Notes: generated by a model not told the origin, from the letters alone. Positions 11,946 through 24,424 are shown, counted from the first letter of the stretch. The stretch: 64,000 nt of DNA from Imbricaverruca yamaguchii (GCA_034440575.1 JAOTOL010001188.1:231001-295000), one strand, 5' to 3'. Numbers and translations are program-made.

Positions 11946-12904
11946 ATATGTGTCTCTTTCCGTCTCCTCTGAGATCGATGCATACCTGCGAGATGGTTAG
12001 AGTTGATCAAATGAACCCGAGCACTGGTTGCATGTATTCAGTAACCGAATCATCAGTAATTGTCTGAACTGTAAGCTTGTATTTGGCTATTCTACATGTC
12101 CAAATGTGTCCTTTCACGATAGTTCGAGTTGGAAGGGTTGTGATTCTTAAAATATCTGTAAATGGTATGAATACAAGCTTGACGATATTCACAGACGTAC
12201 ACTAGTTTCTTCATGCCTGCTGCAGTCTGACTAACGGCTGTCCTGTTTGGTGAAAGTTGTTGACTGTCAACATTTGCCTCCTCTGCACGCGCTTGGTCGT
12301 TAGCTGACCCAGCACCATATGCTGACAATTGATGCTGACGCACTTTCACTTGCATCACAGCAGCCATGCATCGTCCCTGCAGATAACGAAGTGTGCTTTG
12401 GTCCAGTCTGGGTAATGGCGCAGAAGAGTGCGTGCATCACTTTGGATTGATCAGTAGAAATCAAGACAAAATTTATCGAGCGGATTGTACGTTGTCAGTC
12501 GCAAGGAGCCCTAAGTTTGGCACAGACGTTGCTCAATTTAGCAGTGCCTGCCTGAACCGTCGCTGACATTACCGTCTGGCTCAGTAGATCGGATAGCAGT
12601 GTACCATCCTGTCACGTCCGAAGTCGTGTGATGTTGTAATTTTGACGTAGACAATGCTGATGAATGGTCTTGTCGTCCTGCACTATGTGTGCTGTTAACG
12701 GCTGCATACAAGAGACTTGGAGCTGTCTCTGCGGCACAATTCTGACCCCCGTCAGAACCACACCTGTCTGCTGACTGCGATCCGAGAAGTGCTCACGGTT
12801 TTCACGGCGTAGGACTTGTCCCTGTACGGCAGGACGTCTGGTCGTCTGCTGCGGAAGCCGTCTGATTGACGTTTTCCGAGAATTTGGCTGGTGTATGTGG
12901 CAAG
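11946..12904. other. Non-genic sequence
   Basis: No recognisable gene or element. Confidence 0.4.
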
Positions 12905-13101
12905 CGAACTGACATCGTCAGGTGCATGAGGTGCACGTCGCTTGCAATTCCAGAGGATTTGTCGTGAATGCGATGAGATAGCCCATAGGTCATTGTTGTC
13001 CAAACGTGGGAAGTGGACACTAATACGCAATACGCATGGAATGGTATGGCATGGTAGGTACATATTAGAAACTCTATGGAATGCATTGGATTATATGAAA
13101 C

Positions 13102-13165
<64 letters not shown>

Positions 13166-13362
13166 GTTTCATATAATCCAATGCATTCCATAGAGTTTCT
13201 AATATGTACCTACCATGCCATACCATTCCATGCGTATTGCGTATTAGTGTCCACTTCCCACGTTTGGACAACAATGACCTATGGGCTATCTCATCGCATT
13301 CACGACAAATCCTCTGGAATTGCAAGCGACGTGCACCTCATGCACCTGACGATGTCAGTTCG
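12905..13362. repeat. Perfect palindrome, ~200 bp arms around an AT core
   Basis: 12905-13108 is the reverse complement of 13159-13362; the centre (13133/13134) lies in a ~50 bp AT repeat. The two strands give the same 83-residue open frame (12942-13193 plus, 13074-13325 minus), so at least 384 bp is perfectly self-complementary. Immediately after the right arm, 13364-13403 repeats in direct orientation the 40 bp next to the core (AGAAACTCTATGGAATGCAT ...), and sequence then continues uniquely. Confidence 0.95.
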
Positions 13363-13544
13363 TCAGAAACTCTATGGAATGCATTGGATTATATGAAACA
13401 CAATGGATTATATGATATATGACTGTAGGTCATTATGGGCAGAATGGCGTTGATTCAAAACTCGGTCCCTCTCACATACGATACCAGTGGCCTTTGGTAT
13501 TTCTTACCCCATCTCCCCGGTGAATTTCTTAAAGCGTCCAACTT

Positions 13545-14870
13545 CAAGAACTTGCATCCGTAAAGTTATAATGCGAAGATTTGCCATGCAAAGATTTGCA
13601 TGCGAAGATGTGTGTTGCGATCTTTCGAGCATACGAATGTTTGTATATGCGAAGTTTTGCCAGTACGAAGTATGCAACGTATGGCGCGAAGGTAGTGTTG
13701 GGACTAAAAATATTTGAGTACAAACATTAACACGCGCACGTCCGGGGGGGCAGATATCTGCCCCTCCGGTTTTTCCTAATTTGCCGCCAAACTAATCAGG
13801 TTAGCAAGGCCAAACCTCGCATAGCTGCTCGTTGGTCTTTTCCGCATATCCTCATATATTTTGAACCCTGCGTCATCTCAGGCCAGGTCACCAGGTCAGG
13901 CGAAGTGACACAACTAAACTCGGAGTTCTAGGTAGCACAACTTCCACAATAATTGGGCGACTGATTTCAAACTTTGGCACGTCATGATCTCATCAGGGAC
14001 CATAGCATATATATCGTTTTTTTTTCGTAGCATTGACCTGAGGTAAGGTCGCGGTTATAGCTTCCCCCATTATCGGGCTATGGTAAAATATACAAATGTT
14101 TCCTGGTTACATATTTGCTCTCGGAATGGCATCACAACGGTTGTGGCTTGTAGTTTGAAGCTATGCCCAATGCTATTGCTGACATTTTTGCTCAGTGACC
14201 TCACCAAGGTCATCTGAGGTCACCTGAGGTCACTGGCACATTGCTGCGCATTATATCGCACTGCATCGAACTAGAAGGCTGAAATTGCCGTCATTGTGCT
14301 TGTATCTCCAAGACGTGTCGATTGATACATCACATGCCCTCCCTAGGTTACATCATGACCTTGACCTGATGTGATAGTTTCGGTTGACCTGATCTTAAAT
14401 CACACCGTCTATTGTCGGTAGCGCATTTCAAGAACTGTCGAATAGCATTCGCCGTTTGTTTATATCTGTTACAGGTCCTGAGGTATGTGTCAATATCTAA
14501 GGCCCACCTGATCTGGTCGAATTTGACCTATGATGAGCCAGTGACCTGAATGTTGACCTGAGCAAAAAAATACCGAAACACCTTCGATAGAGCCCATCAC
14601 CAGCTATTCAACGCCGTTTTTCGTTTGTCGCTAGCAAGCATAGTTCCAAAGATCTTAGGGGGCAAACATCTGCCCCCAGACATGCGAAGTTGGCGCGGAC
14701 CTCCGAACGTGCGAGTGTTAACATGCAAGGATTTACATGCGAAGTCACGCGTACGATAATTTCCAGGTACGAGGTTTGGATGCGAATATTTGGGCTCAAA
14801 TATTTGTGTAGACAAATTTGTGGTTCGAAATTTCGCGATTCGAAGACTTGTTCCGACTTTTTGCCGGATA
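13545..14870. other. Unclassified element: iterons, twin hairpins, half-site-rich core
   Basis: Two blocks of degenerate ~14-15 bp iterons ending in GCGA/ACGA/TCGA (13545-13700 and 14695-14875; e.g. AGATTTGCATGCGA) lie outside two related hairpins: GGGGCAGATATCTGCCCC at 13747-13764 (perfect palindrome) and GGGGGCAAACATCTGCCCCC at 14658-14677. The core between them has 13 exact AGGTCA/TGACCT words. No coding capacity was recognised. It could be a non-autonomous mobile element or a fossil of one; I cannot name the class. Confidence 0.4.
14196..14232. promoter_or_regulatory. Cluster of AGGTCA half-sites, three in DR4 spacing
   Basis: TGACCT at 14196-14201, then AGGTCA at 14207, 14217 and 14227, each separated by 4 bases (10 bp period). 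AGGTCA direct repeats are the canonical binding form for nuclear receptor dimers. Function is inference only; the region is not near a recognised gene start. Confidence 0.35.
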
Positions 14871-14875
14871 TACAA

Positions 14876-15954
14876 CTCGCACCTTTGGCTGGGTCTACCA
14901 CGAAAGCGTTCTGCTGAATGGGATGATTTATTGGCGTCACTTATCTATCTCGGTATGTCTCCGACAAATACAGATAAAATTGGTAGAGTGAAATTGCAAT
15001 GCACAACGATAGTGAAAAACTTCTAGATCCCCATCCGCCTTGTGCCATGCAGTTTCGTGTGTGCTCGTGTGATGCACGTGTAGTACAAAGCAACTTTTGA
15101 AGTGCCTCATAGAGATGCTTGGCCTGAGCAAGATCATAGATCATACATACATTTGCAGATTTGTAGAAGATGAGAAACGAGTAGCATTCGATTTAACAAA
15201 AATGAGATCTAAATTAAAGGAATTTGAGAGAATTAAAGTAGATAATGTCTTAATTGAGATTAACCCATGTTTGCACGTCCGAAACGCTTTAACCTACCAA
15301 TGAGAGCCTTCCGTATAAGCATAAGGCGTCTAAAATAAAAGTACCAGGCTCGCCAAAGGTATCGTTTTAACGATCCAATTATCTTTTTATTGTTCTTACA
15401 ACGTTGATTCTTACCCCGGTCTAGAGTTGTTCAACAACAGATGATAGTGTCAGGTCTTGGATAAGCTGATTTGTAGTACGCTCTTTTAATCCACACGAAA
15501 CCAGCGTTGCGTCTTCTATTATATGCATACTTATTGAAAGTGATCTGACCGAGGTAACCGGTATTATGCGGTGTTCAAGGCCAAGTTATGAATAATATTC
15601 TGTCTCTGACCAACTGAATCAGTCTGCATAATTTGGGACGCAATGCCATCTTAGCTCGCCCAAAGGCTCCAGGTTTGTGTACGTTGGCTGCGGTTTGCCT
15701 AATTTAGATCATTGTCGTTCTGAGAAAATATCAATCTACCCTTCAGCTGTGAAATTGAAAGGGTTTTCCATCCGAAATAAAACCCAGTAAAATTTGATTT
15801 GGGTTACATCGAATGGAGAAGGACTTCCAACGCACACATGAGGTGCATTCGTACGGCAGTTGCACAACGCTCGGCTGAAATATCCGCACACACGTGGCAA
15901 TACCGGCAAGTCTACGCTACCTCTGATCTTACTGTGGGAGACTACCAGAGACGG
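14876..15954. other. Non-genic sequence
   Basis: No family recognised. A 68-codon open frame at 15097-15303 (MKCLIEMLGLSK...) looks protein-like in composition but matches nothing I know. Confidence 0.35.
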
Positions 15955-16622
15955 TGGTAATGTTAGTAGAGAAGGTCGGGTGGAGGGGTGGATCAGAGGC
16001 GGTGGTAATGTCAGAGAAGGTCGGCTGGAGGGGTGGATCAGAGGAGGTGGCAATGTCAGAGAAGGTCGGGTGGAGGGGTGGATCGGATGGGTGGTAATGT
16101 CAGAGAAGGTCTGGTGGAGGGTTGGATCAGAGGAGGTGGTACTGTCAGAGAAGGTCGGGTGAAGGGGTGGATCAGACGCGGTGGTAATGTCAGAGAAGGT
16201 CGGGTGGAGGGGGATCAGAGGTAGTGGCAATGTCAGAGAAGGACGGGTGGAAGGGTGGGTCAGAGGAGGTGGTAATGTCAGAGAAGGTCGGGTGGAGGGG
16301 GGGTGGGTGGTAATGTAGAAGGTTGGTGGAGGGTGGATCAGAGGCGGTGGTAATGTCAGAGAAGGTCTGGTGGAGGGTTGGATCAGAGGAGGTGGTACTG
16401 TCAGAGAAGGTCGGGTGAAGGGGTGGATCAGACGCGGTGGTAATGTCAGAGAAGGTCGGTGGAGTGGTGGATCGGATGGATGGTAATGTCAGAGAAGGTC
16501 GGGTGGAGGGGGATCGGATGGGTGGTAATGTCAGAGAAGGTCGGGTGGACGGGTGGATCAGAGGCGGTGGTAACGTCAGAGAAGGTCGGGTGGAGGGGTG
16601 GATCAGAGGAGGTGGTAATGTC
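15955..16622. repeat. 45 bp minisatellite, ~15 copies
   Basis: Unit contains GGTGGTAATGTCAGAGAAGG and GGGTGGATCAGAGG, with indel variants. Confidence 0.95.
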
Positions 16623-17845
16623 GCCGGCCATGAGTCCGAGGAGCTGGTTGCAATTCCGATGGCGCCGCAAACACAGCCAGCTCGCACAGCCCCGTTGATT
16701 GTCACCTCCGGCCGCCACACCGCCCCGTGGCAATGCGTTTATTGCTTCCGGTCCGGCCACTCCAAATTAGTCGGCCGCCGTTAGTTAATTACTGGCACTG
16801 TTACCAAGTGCACCGATAGACCTTGCAGAATTGACCGTCGCGAGGGTCTAGGGTGTCCTTTCCTCCAAACTTGATGGGACGGTCTAAGCCATCGAATATC
16901 CAGCTTGATCTAAGCCATGTTTGATACGAATTCTGCCATGGCTATGTGTTTATGTAAACCAAAATCTGTCGTCGCCTGGTTGATGCCAATGAAGGTCAAG
17001 CGAGGCTAGGTGTGAAACACGTGTGTTTACTCGATGGATGGTGCGCATGCTTTGTGTCACTTTTAACGAGAATTGCAGCACAATTTTATGTCAACGTAGC
17101 ACGGGAAGGGGAGCCAGCGCGTAGTGGAAACAAATGGGTCAAGTTGCACTAATAAGTGGTCCTCGGTAAGGATGGGGAATAGCAGAGCAGTCGGCACGGC
17201 TAGAAACCGGAGCGTTAATGCTAGAGGTGCGTGAGCTGCCTCAGACGCCAAGCGGTGTATAGAGACGTGCACCTAGCTAGGAAAGACAGACAGCACTGTT
17301 TCAAGCGAGCGTTGAAGCACCGCTTCACTGTGGCAAGTTCATGCTGCAGGAACGCAACAAACGGCGTGTCATTGCATGACCGACCGTCCTACGACGCAGG
17401 GAGGCACGGACGGGCTACAGCCTGGACGTGGCACATGCCCAACATCTTTGGATCGAAGCCTGGACCCGAGTTGGTCTGATTCGACCAAACCCGGCTCGGC
17501 CAAAGTGCACTGAAGGCCAACTGAAAGATCACTTTTTTAATACGTTTTGTGTATTGGGTTGGCTTTCATGACGGTGAAATGGGCACTTCACATCAGCTTT
17601 GAACCCTATTGGCTTTTGAAACATCAATTAAAGACAAATGCTCGCAAGCCAATACTTTCTGTTTGCATTAGCCTGCATTCGCAACCAGCAGCATCGTGAT
17701 TGTCACCACTTGCTATAATATTGAGGCCCAATATGAAATATATCCCCGTTACGCAGTATACTCGACACAGCAAAACACAGCAAAATTGAAACAATTATGA
17801 CTCGATTATTTCCCGGTGTTCAATAATCAGGGAATTACTGCACTA
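16623..17845. other. Non-genic sequence with GC-rich island
   Basis: The island at 16623-16800 carries a TTAGTTAATTACTGG motif of homeodomain type. The rest shows nothing recognisable. Confidence 0.35.
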
Positions 17846-17847
17846 CA

Positions 17848-17935
<88 letters not shown>

Positions 17936-17950
17936 TATATATATATACAT
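17846..17950. repeat. (AT)n microsatellite
   Basis: Almost pure AT dinucleotide for ~100 bp. Confidence 0.97.
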
Positions 17951-19292
17951 AAATATAAATGTACATATATACATATGTAGCCAATCATCATACATCCCAC
18001 TGCCAGATTAAAAAACCAATTCGTAATATACTCTAGCCTTGAAATTTCATCACCATGTACCACCAAGGTAATACAAACGACGACACGGCAATCGTTGCGC
18101 CGCTTTCGTCTTCAGCTGGCACTCCTCGGTGATATTACTTATTCCGTGATGACTGTGAGCTACCCGGCATAGTTAATGCATCAATTATCGATTAATAATC
18201 GAATTGTTCTCTAGACACACTCACCCTAACAATTAACAGTGTCTTTAATTGTGGTACAAGCAAAGCAACAATTTCGTGATCTATGAAAGCTTTATAAATC
18301 TGTCAGGATGTATGGACTATTTTGGTCTTCCTGCTCTCATGTAACGTATTCTACGAACCACGTTCACCTAGTTTTACTTCTTGTAAACAATGAAAAACTG
18401 CATCTGGATAGCCGCCATATCCTCCTCCCAGATGTCGATCGATGAACGTCACCAGACAACAGACGGCTAAGCCGTCCGAAGTCCGCCCGTTGTCGGGCGA
18501 TCAGGGCCGGACCGCCAGCCCCCCCCCCCAGAGTCCGCCCGTGGACGGAGGAATCAGCCCGGCCCGCGGCGAACATCCCCCCCCCTCCCCGAGACGTGGC
18601 GGCATTGGATCCGAGACACAGGACGAGTCTATCTCGCCCCGAGGGACATTGGCTTCCAAAGATTAGGTTGGACAGCTGTCACAGGGGAGCGGCGGCCACA
18701 CACAGGGGAGGGACGGTCTGACGGCCCCCACTGAGACGAAGCGCTACCGGTCTGTTCAGATCCGATCAAGTCGTCGCCGGCGCCATTGTCCTCTGCCGCC
18801 ATCCATTCATCAGGGTAATCATTTAATGGATAAATCCACTTAGCTTCCAGCGGGATACACAGCTGGGAATTTCTCGAATTGGCTTTCTGTTGGTGTATGC
18901 GGGTTGTAGTATCGTACGCTATGAGCTGCAATGCGTGTGCATCGCCACCTGTTGGCGCAGTCGGGCACTGGCTCCTGTCCTGCCACTTGTAGGCGGCGAC
19001 AACGTGCAGCTGACCTGGTCATTGTGCCGACCAGCCGAGCTGAAGGTGTGCGGTACCGGGCCGGCCCGGCGCCGGCCGCACTCAGTGCCCGGCTGGCCAG
19101 TCGCGGACGGGCGTTGGCGGGGTCGGACCGGGCTTCAGCGTTGTTCTCACGTAGGCTGAGAGGACCGAGCACAGGTGTCGACACAGGAGTGGCACTGGAG
19201 AGCATGCTGGCGCGGACGGCGGTGAACGGACACGATATGGGTGTACGCGTGTGTATTTGTGTGGCATGGCTGTCTGTGTGTGCCCATCACAC
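17951..19292. other. Non-genic sequence
   Basis: Unique sequence, GC-rich at 18430-18780 and 18900-19210. TG-rich from about 19225, which is the tail of the Penelope-like fragment. No gene supported. Confidence 0.4.
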
Positions 19293-19610
19293 TCATGATA
19301 TGTCTGTGTATGTGTGTGCCTGCGTGGTATGTATGTATGTGTGTGCCTGCGAGGCTACATTTTTATCTCTCACATCTTTCTTAGTCATGCATGCAACTGC
19401 ATGGGCGAGTCTTATGAATCCCGGAGAAGTGCTGATGCACTTTTCGGTGACTATGTGGGCCTCTTCCACTGTTTTTCTCATAAACTTATTCTCCATCCTA
19501 ACCACTGTATGTGCCTCGTTCAAATCTGGGAGGTGGCCTTCCCTGTCTGCATGGTCGACTATGGCGTTGGATAGCCTATGATTGCGTACGTCTCCCAATT
19601 TTTTCTCACG
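19293..19610 (-). mobile_element. Penelope-like element, C-terminal fragment
   Basis: An open 101-codon minus-strand stretch with SNAIVDHADREGHLPDL, ENKFMRKTVEEAHIV and SPGFIRLAHAVA. It is clearly paralogous to the minus-strand fragment at 24035-24140 (shared HAD..GHLPD..AH..VR.EN.F.RKT...AH.VTE.CI.TSPG). It is likewise followed by a TG-rich tail (19230-19350). The open frame begins at a non-ATG codon, so I treat it as element debris and not a gene. Confidence 0.7.
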
Positions 19611-19834
19611 TATTCCTTAAATTGCGCTGCCTGTGCAGTGCCTGACAGCCCAGTGCCAAGCACCGGGATTTGTGGAGGAATATCCTCCGGCATAGCAAGT
19701 GGAGCGTCCGGCGCCAGTGGAGCAAGAGCTGGACCGGACCCTCTTCTACCTCACTTGCTGGCATCACGTGCTGGAAGTCGTGCTGGAAGCCGCGCTCACT
19801 GAATGTGCTTAGGGCGTGTCTCGCACTCCCATGA

Positions 19835-20801
19835 TCACTAGTTTCGAAACTTCCAGGCGATTCTGGCCCCATGTCGTTGTCAAAGAATTCGAGACAGCCA
19901 TGTTCGACCCGGAGTCCGCCAGCCTTGTCCAGCCGTGGGCTGCAGAAACGACCTCTATCTGTTGGAACCTTCTGCTCAAGGAACGTCCTCGAGACGATTA
20001 TGAAGAACTTCTGGAGTTCGTCACCATTTTCCTCTGAAGAAAGCCACGGTAAGATGGCGACAGAATATCCCTGGCTCCAGGAGCTGTTCTTCGCGCCCGG
20101 TTGATGGCTCGAGCGATTCAACCCCTCAAGATTTAGCTGCTTCGCCAGCAGTTCTCGATCGCGGTGGCTCAACGTTCATCGCCCTCTCATTCAGTGTCCC
20201 TCTCAGATGCCTTGCGGAATGGACTCAGGAGCGTGTGCATTTCCGTGGCCAAGGGTTACGTCCCTGCCTGGTTCTCGGTCAGAGAACCAGGAGCAGCTCC
20301 AAGACAGGATCGGAGGGGCAGGATTTACGTCCAACGCTTGGAGGCGGAGGGGCAGAGTGCACCGCGGAAATGAAGGCCCTGAATCGTCACTTGTGGCACT
20401 TGTCGAAAACGAACGAGGCCCTTGCTCTGTTCGATCCCGCGGAGAACTTGGAAGAAAAGCGGAGATGGTCAACAACATCAAGTCGGCCGATGGTTCTGAA
20501 TAGCAGTCCCGTCGAATTAGCTCGCACAAGTTGCCGCGACGACAAATTCCAACTTCTTCGCATCTCGCTCGAAGGACTTTCTCCTTCTGGGGCTTTCCGT
20601 CTGCGTTATTAGGCTCTGATCCATCCGACTGGAGGGCAATGGATGCCTTTGAGACTGCCGCTGCTGCTGTGCGGTGTGAACGACAACGCTCAGCGAGGAA
20701 CCGCTCTGATTCAAACATTCACCAAAGCGAGCAGGACAAAGGACGAGGAGCAACTACCCCATATTGTGGAGGAAGACCGGAAGGTGTTTCCGCTGCGCTA
20801 G
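19835..20801 (+). pseudogene. Decayed copy of an uncharacterised multi-copy metazoan protein family
   Basis: Plus-strand frames in order: ETTSICWNLLLKERPRDDY then EELLEFVTIFL (19945-20034); ISLAPGAVLRARLMARAIQP, LKI*LLRQQFS (a Trp-type position now TAG); LRSVCISVAKGYVPAWFS; then, after a frameshift, AEMKALNRHLWHLSKTNEAL and ALFDPAENLEEKRR; and finally VNDNAQRGTALIQTFTK...DEEQLPHIVEEDRKVFPLR ending at TAG about 20801. From memory, this order matches a protein family with no known function that recurs in many copies in invertebrate genome annotations (typical phrases LKERPRDDY.ELLEF..IFLGG, APGA.HRARWMA.AIY..K, NHLWYLSEE, VNDHAERG). At least three frameshifts and two stops; no introns, so perhaps a retrocopy or part of a mobile element. 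Confidence 0.65.
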
Positions 20802-20835
20802 ACTGGTGTACCGGTATGTTGCTGACATGAGATGC

Positions 20836-21025
20836 ATAGAGGTACAGCGATAAAAAGACAGAGAGACTGAGAGACAAAGAAACAAAGAAACATTGAGACA
20901 TAGAGATGGAGATTCAGCAAGGTAGCGAGACAGCGAGACAGCGAGATAGAGAGACTGAGAGACACAGATAGAGACAGAGACAGAAAGAGAGACAGTGACA
21001 AAAACAGAGACAGACAGAGTAGAAC
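20836..21025. repeat. GA-rich degenerate (GAGACA)n tract
   Basis: Imperfect AGACAGAGA-type repeats. Confidence 0.85.
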
Positions 21026-23048
21026 CGGTGAAGTAATACGTAGCACAAGTAGATAATTGCGTAATTTATGATAATATAGGGCCTCCTACAGTAATGGGGA
21101 TACGCTTTATGTATACGATTTTATAACATAATTTCTTCGAGTGTTGCTTGTGTGAACGTACATAGCTGAGTAACGGGAAGCAGAAACTCCTGAGCAGAAG
21201 CTGACCGAACCACCCCATAATTCAAGTTCTGTCCAACGACATAATCTTAACCAAAATTACGGTTATCTGGTGCATAGCGTGAGTCAAAGATAAGCACGGA
21301 ATAAATGAACTGACAGCATCAGTATGCACTCCATCGTCCTGCCATCTGGCCTTGCGGTGAAATCACGAGCGCCTGTGGATATCTACATCGGCCACGCTGC
21401 AGATAGTGTCCAATGATGGTAAGCGAATTGCTGCAATGATGGTGGGCAGAGCCTCGCTGAATGCCACCCGAGACCGGCTGGTGTGTGACTGCATAGTTGG
21501 TTTTCTAGACACGCACACTGGATGGCCTCGTCCTCAAACTTCGCGCCTTTGGTGTGTTCGGCAAGAGACGTCTGCCGAACGCGGTGGACGTCGGCGCTCG
21601 GTGGATCACTGCATTAGCACTCGTCGCTGGTGACCTAATCTCGGCCAGCAGACTGAACGTCGACGTTAATTAAATGAAATTAACCGTGAAATTGCGTCAG
21701 CGGGCGAGTCAGCCGATTGGCACGCGCGCTCTGTTTCCGGCCGCTCCGCAAAATCGTCCAGCATCAGGACGATGGGGTGTTTGCAAGTTTCGCGGGTGGT
21801 GAAAGGCGTCACGCGCCTCCTGCTCCCAGCTTGGTGCGCTTAGGCGCTAGCCAAGCTTTTATGTGGAGTTGATTGCCACCCGAACGACCGAGGGCCATTG
21901 AGGGCCGTATTTTTCGGTTCAATCAAGGAGATTGTGTGAAAACGTGATGTGTTTGTGTATATCCAAGCTGCCTTCTTTAATGCGGTTTCCAATCGACATT
22001 ACAAAAAAGGTAGTGGGCTCCCACTTTAAATAATACGTTAACTACGTCAAAGAGCTACCACCGCACAATGCATTTTAGGTTCGAACAAAAAAGAACGCAG
22101 CGTATGCATACACATTGCATTAGAATGTGTTATATATATGTAATTTGGCGTTTGAAACAAGCACTAGAAGGGACACATGCCAAAAGAAGCAGACACGAAG
22201 CTAACTGCAAAGAGACGACTGAAAACATGCCTGTTCCTACAGACGCATTGCAGGACAAATATGTACTAGGCACATGTCCAGACCGTATGAATATTTGTTT
22301 TGAAGTTATTCCCAGCATTTAGCATTTCTATGGCAAAATGGCCGCCTGTAAATTCGCATGTTACGCCCAGAACCACCCTAGAGTGGTGTCAAACTGAAAA
22401 ATGACACCTAGGATCATTTTATGTCAATGACCTCAGATAGCACAGCAGACATAAGATAGCAGATATTCATACCAGCAGGGCCTATTCATTTTTATATTTC
22501 AGGGCAAATGTTGTTTAGCCACACCCTGATTTGTCTGTGCGGTTTTCGCAAAAATAACTTCATGAGTCATCAAAGTTAAATTTATTTTCAATGCATGAAA
22601 GCAAAGTTTCTGAAACACTTACATAGCTTCAAAGACTATAAGTTGTTGAGTGCTGACGTGGCTAATTACTTTCATCATGTTATTAGTTGGACAAGTAAAG
22701 TATGGGCAGCAATAGCATAAGATGATATATTCCAAGAATGTGCAACAACGTTTCAGCTTGATGCATTCTTCAAGGTGACAAGTGGGCTGTTTTAAAACTA
22801 CATGGAACAGAGGGTTTTTAAGTTTTATATCGTCACGCGACCCTACATCTACCACTCACTACAGGTTGGCGAAAGACACACAGACGAGGTATCCGAAAGC
22901 ACGTGCACACAAACGTAAACGTATTGATCAGTTGTGGATATTCACCGCCCGGTTCACAGTCAACAAGGAACATGTGCACATGGAATCGGCGTAACACTCC
23001 TGTTGGGCGTCATCAGCTGTCATGACCTTGATGTGTGGGTGAAAGTGT
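21026..23048. other. Non-genic sequence
   Basis: A GC-rich unique island at 21550-21880 contains TTAATTAAATGAAATTAA and TGCGTCAGC (AP-1/Maf-like). At 22741-22781, AACGTTTCAGCTTGATGCAT resembles (in reverse) the GATGAAG...CCGAAACGT motif often seen near Penelope/LINE 3' ends; weak. Confidence 0.35.
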
Positions 23049-23240
<192 letters not shown>

Positions 23241-23307
23241 TGTGTGTGTATTTGCGTTAGTATGTGTGGATGCAAGAGTAGGTGTTATTTGTGTAGTGTG
23301 TCTGTAT

Positions 23308-23362
<55 letters not shown>

Positions 23363-23633
23363 TTGCGTTAGTATGTGTGGATGCAAGAGTAGGTGTTATT
23401 TGTGTAGTGTGTCTGTATGTGTGTGTGTGTGTATTTGCGTTTGTATGTGTGGATGTAGGAGTAGGTGTTATTTGTGTAGTGTGTCTGTATGTGTGTGTCT
23501 GTGTGTATTTGCGTTAGTATGTGTGGATGCAAGAGTAGGTGTTATTTGTGTAGTGTATCTGTATGTGTGTGTGTGTGTGTATTTGCGTTAGTATGTGTGG
23601 ATGCAAGAGTAGGTGTTATTTGTGCAGTGTGTC

Positions 23634-23673
<40 letters not shown>

Positions 23674-23900
23674 TGTGTGTATTTGCGTTAGTATGTGTGG
23701 ATGCAAGAGTAGGTGTTATTTGTGCAGTGTGTCTGTATGTGTGTGTGTGTCTGTGTGTATTTGCGTTAGTATGTGTGGATGCAAGAGTAGGTGTTATTTG
23801 TGCAGTGTGTCTGTATGTGTGTGTGTGTCTGTGTGTATTTGCGTTAGTATGTGTGGATGCAAGAGTAGGTGTTATTTGTGCAGTGTGTCTGTATGTGTGT
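23241..23900. repeat. GT-rich VNTR with ~60 bp constant block
   Basis: At least eight units made of a constant block (ATTTGCGTTAGTATGTGTGG ... GCAAGAGTAGGTGTTATTTG) and a (TG)n spacer of varying length. It abuts the 3' side of the inverted Penelope-like fragment. Confidence 0.93.
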
Positions 23901-23999
23901 GCCTTTCCCGCCACTGTCCCCGCTTCATTTGTCACCGCTCCCTTGGTCATGTATGCTACTCGTACTGCGTGGGTCAATTTTATCCCGGAGTCCCGGAGA

Positions 24000-24400
24000 T
24001 GTGCCAATGCAGTCTTCAGTGACTAAATGGGCCGCCTTCGCTGTTTTCCTTCTAAATGTATTCTCTATCCTAACTATTCTGTGTGCCCCGTTACAATCTG
24101 GGAGGTGACCTACTGTGTCTGCGTGGATTGCTATGACACTGGGTAGCCCATGATTACGCCAGTCTCCATTGTCCTACCTCATCTGTTCCCTAGTGGAGGG
24201 GCTTGTCTCACCGATATGCGCCTGTTCACAACATCCACCCAGGATCTTCTATATAGCCGACTCATTGTCATCATCGAATTTTGGATGCGGAACACAAATG
24301 ATGTGCCTAGTATTCTGCCCAGTGGATTCAACTTTTCTTGCTAGGCCTCCCATATAACGGGGAATAGGTATGGCATTGTGCTGTGCGGGAACTATAACGG
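24000..24400 (-). mobile_element. Penelope-like element, GIY-YIG endonuclease end (inverted)
   Basis: Minus strand, head-to-head with the RT piece. It reads IPIPRYMGGLARKVES (about 24380), then CCEQAHIGETSPSTREQM (about 24240, the C-C...YIGETGR signature of GIY-YIG), then IAIHADTVGHLPD and an ENTFRRKTAKAAHLVTEDC segment (about 24140-24035), the C-terminal block. Several stops and frameshifts. Its 3' side runs directly into the GT-rich VNTR at 23049-23900. Confidence 0.75.
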
Positions 24401-24424
24401 ATGCAACGAAGACATGGTGACAAA

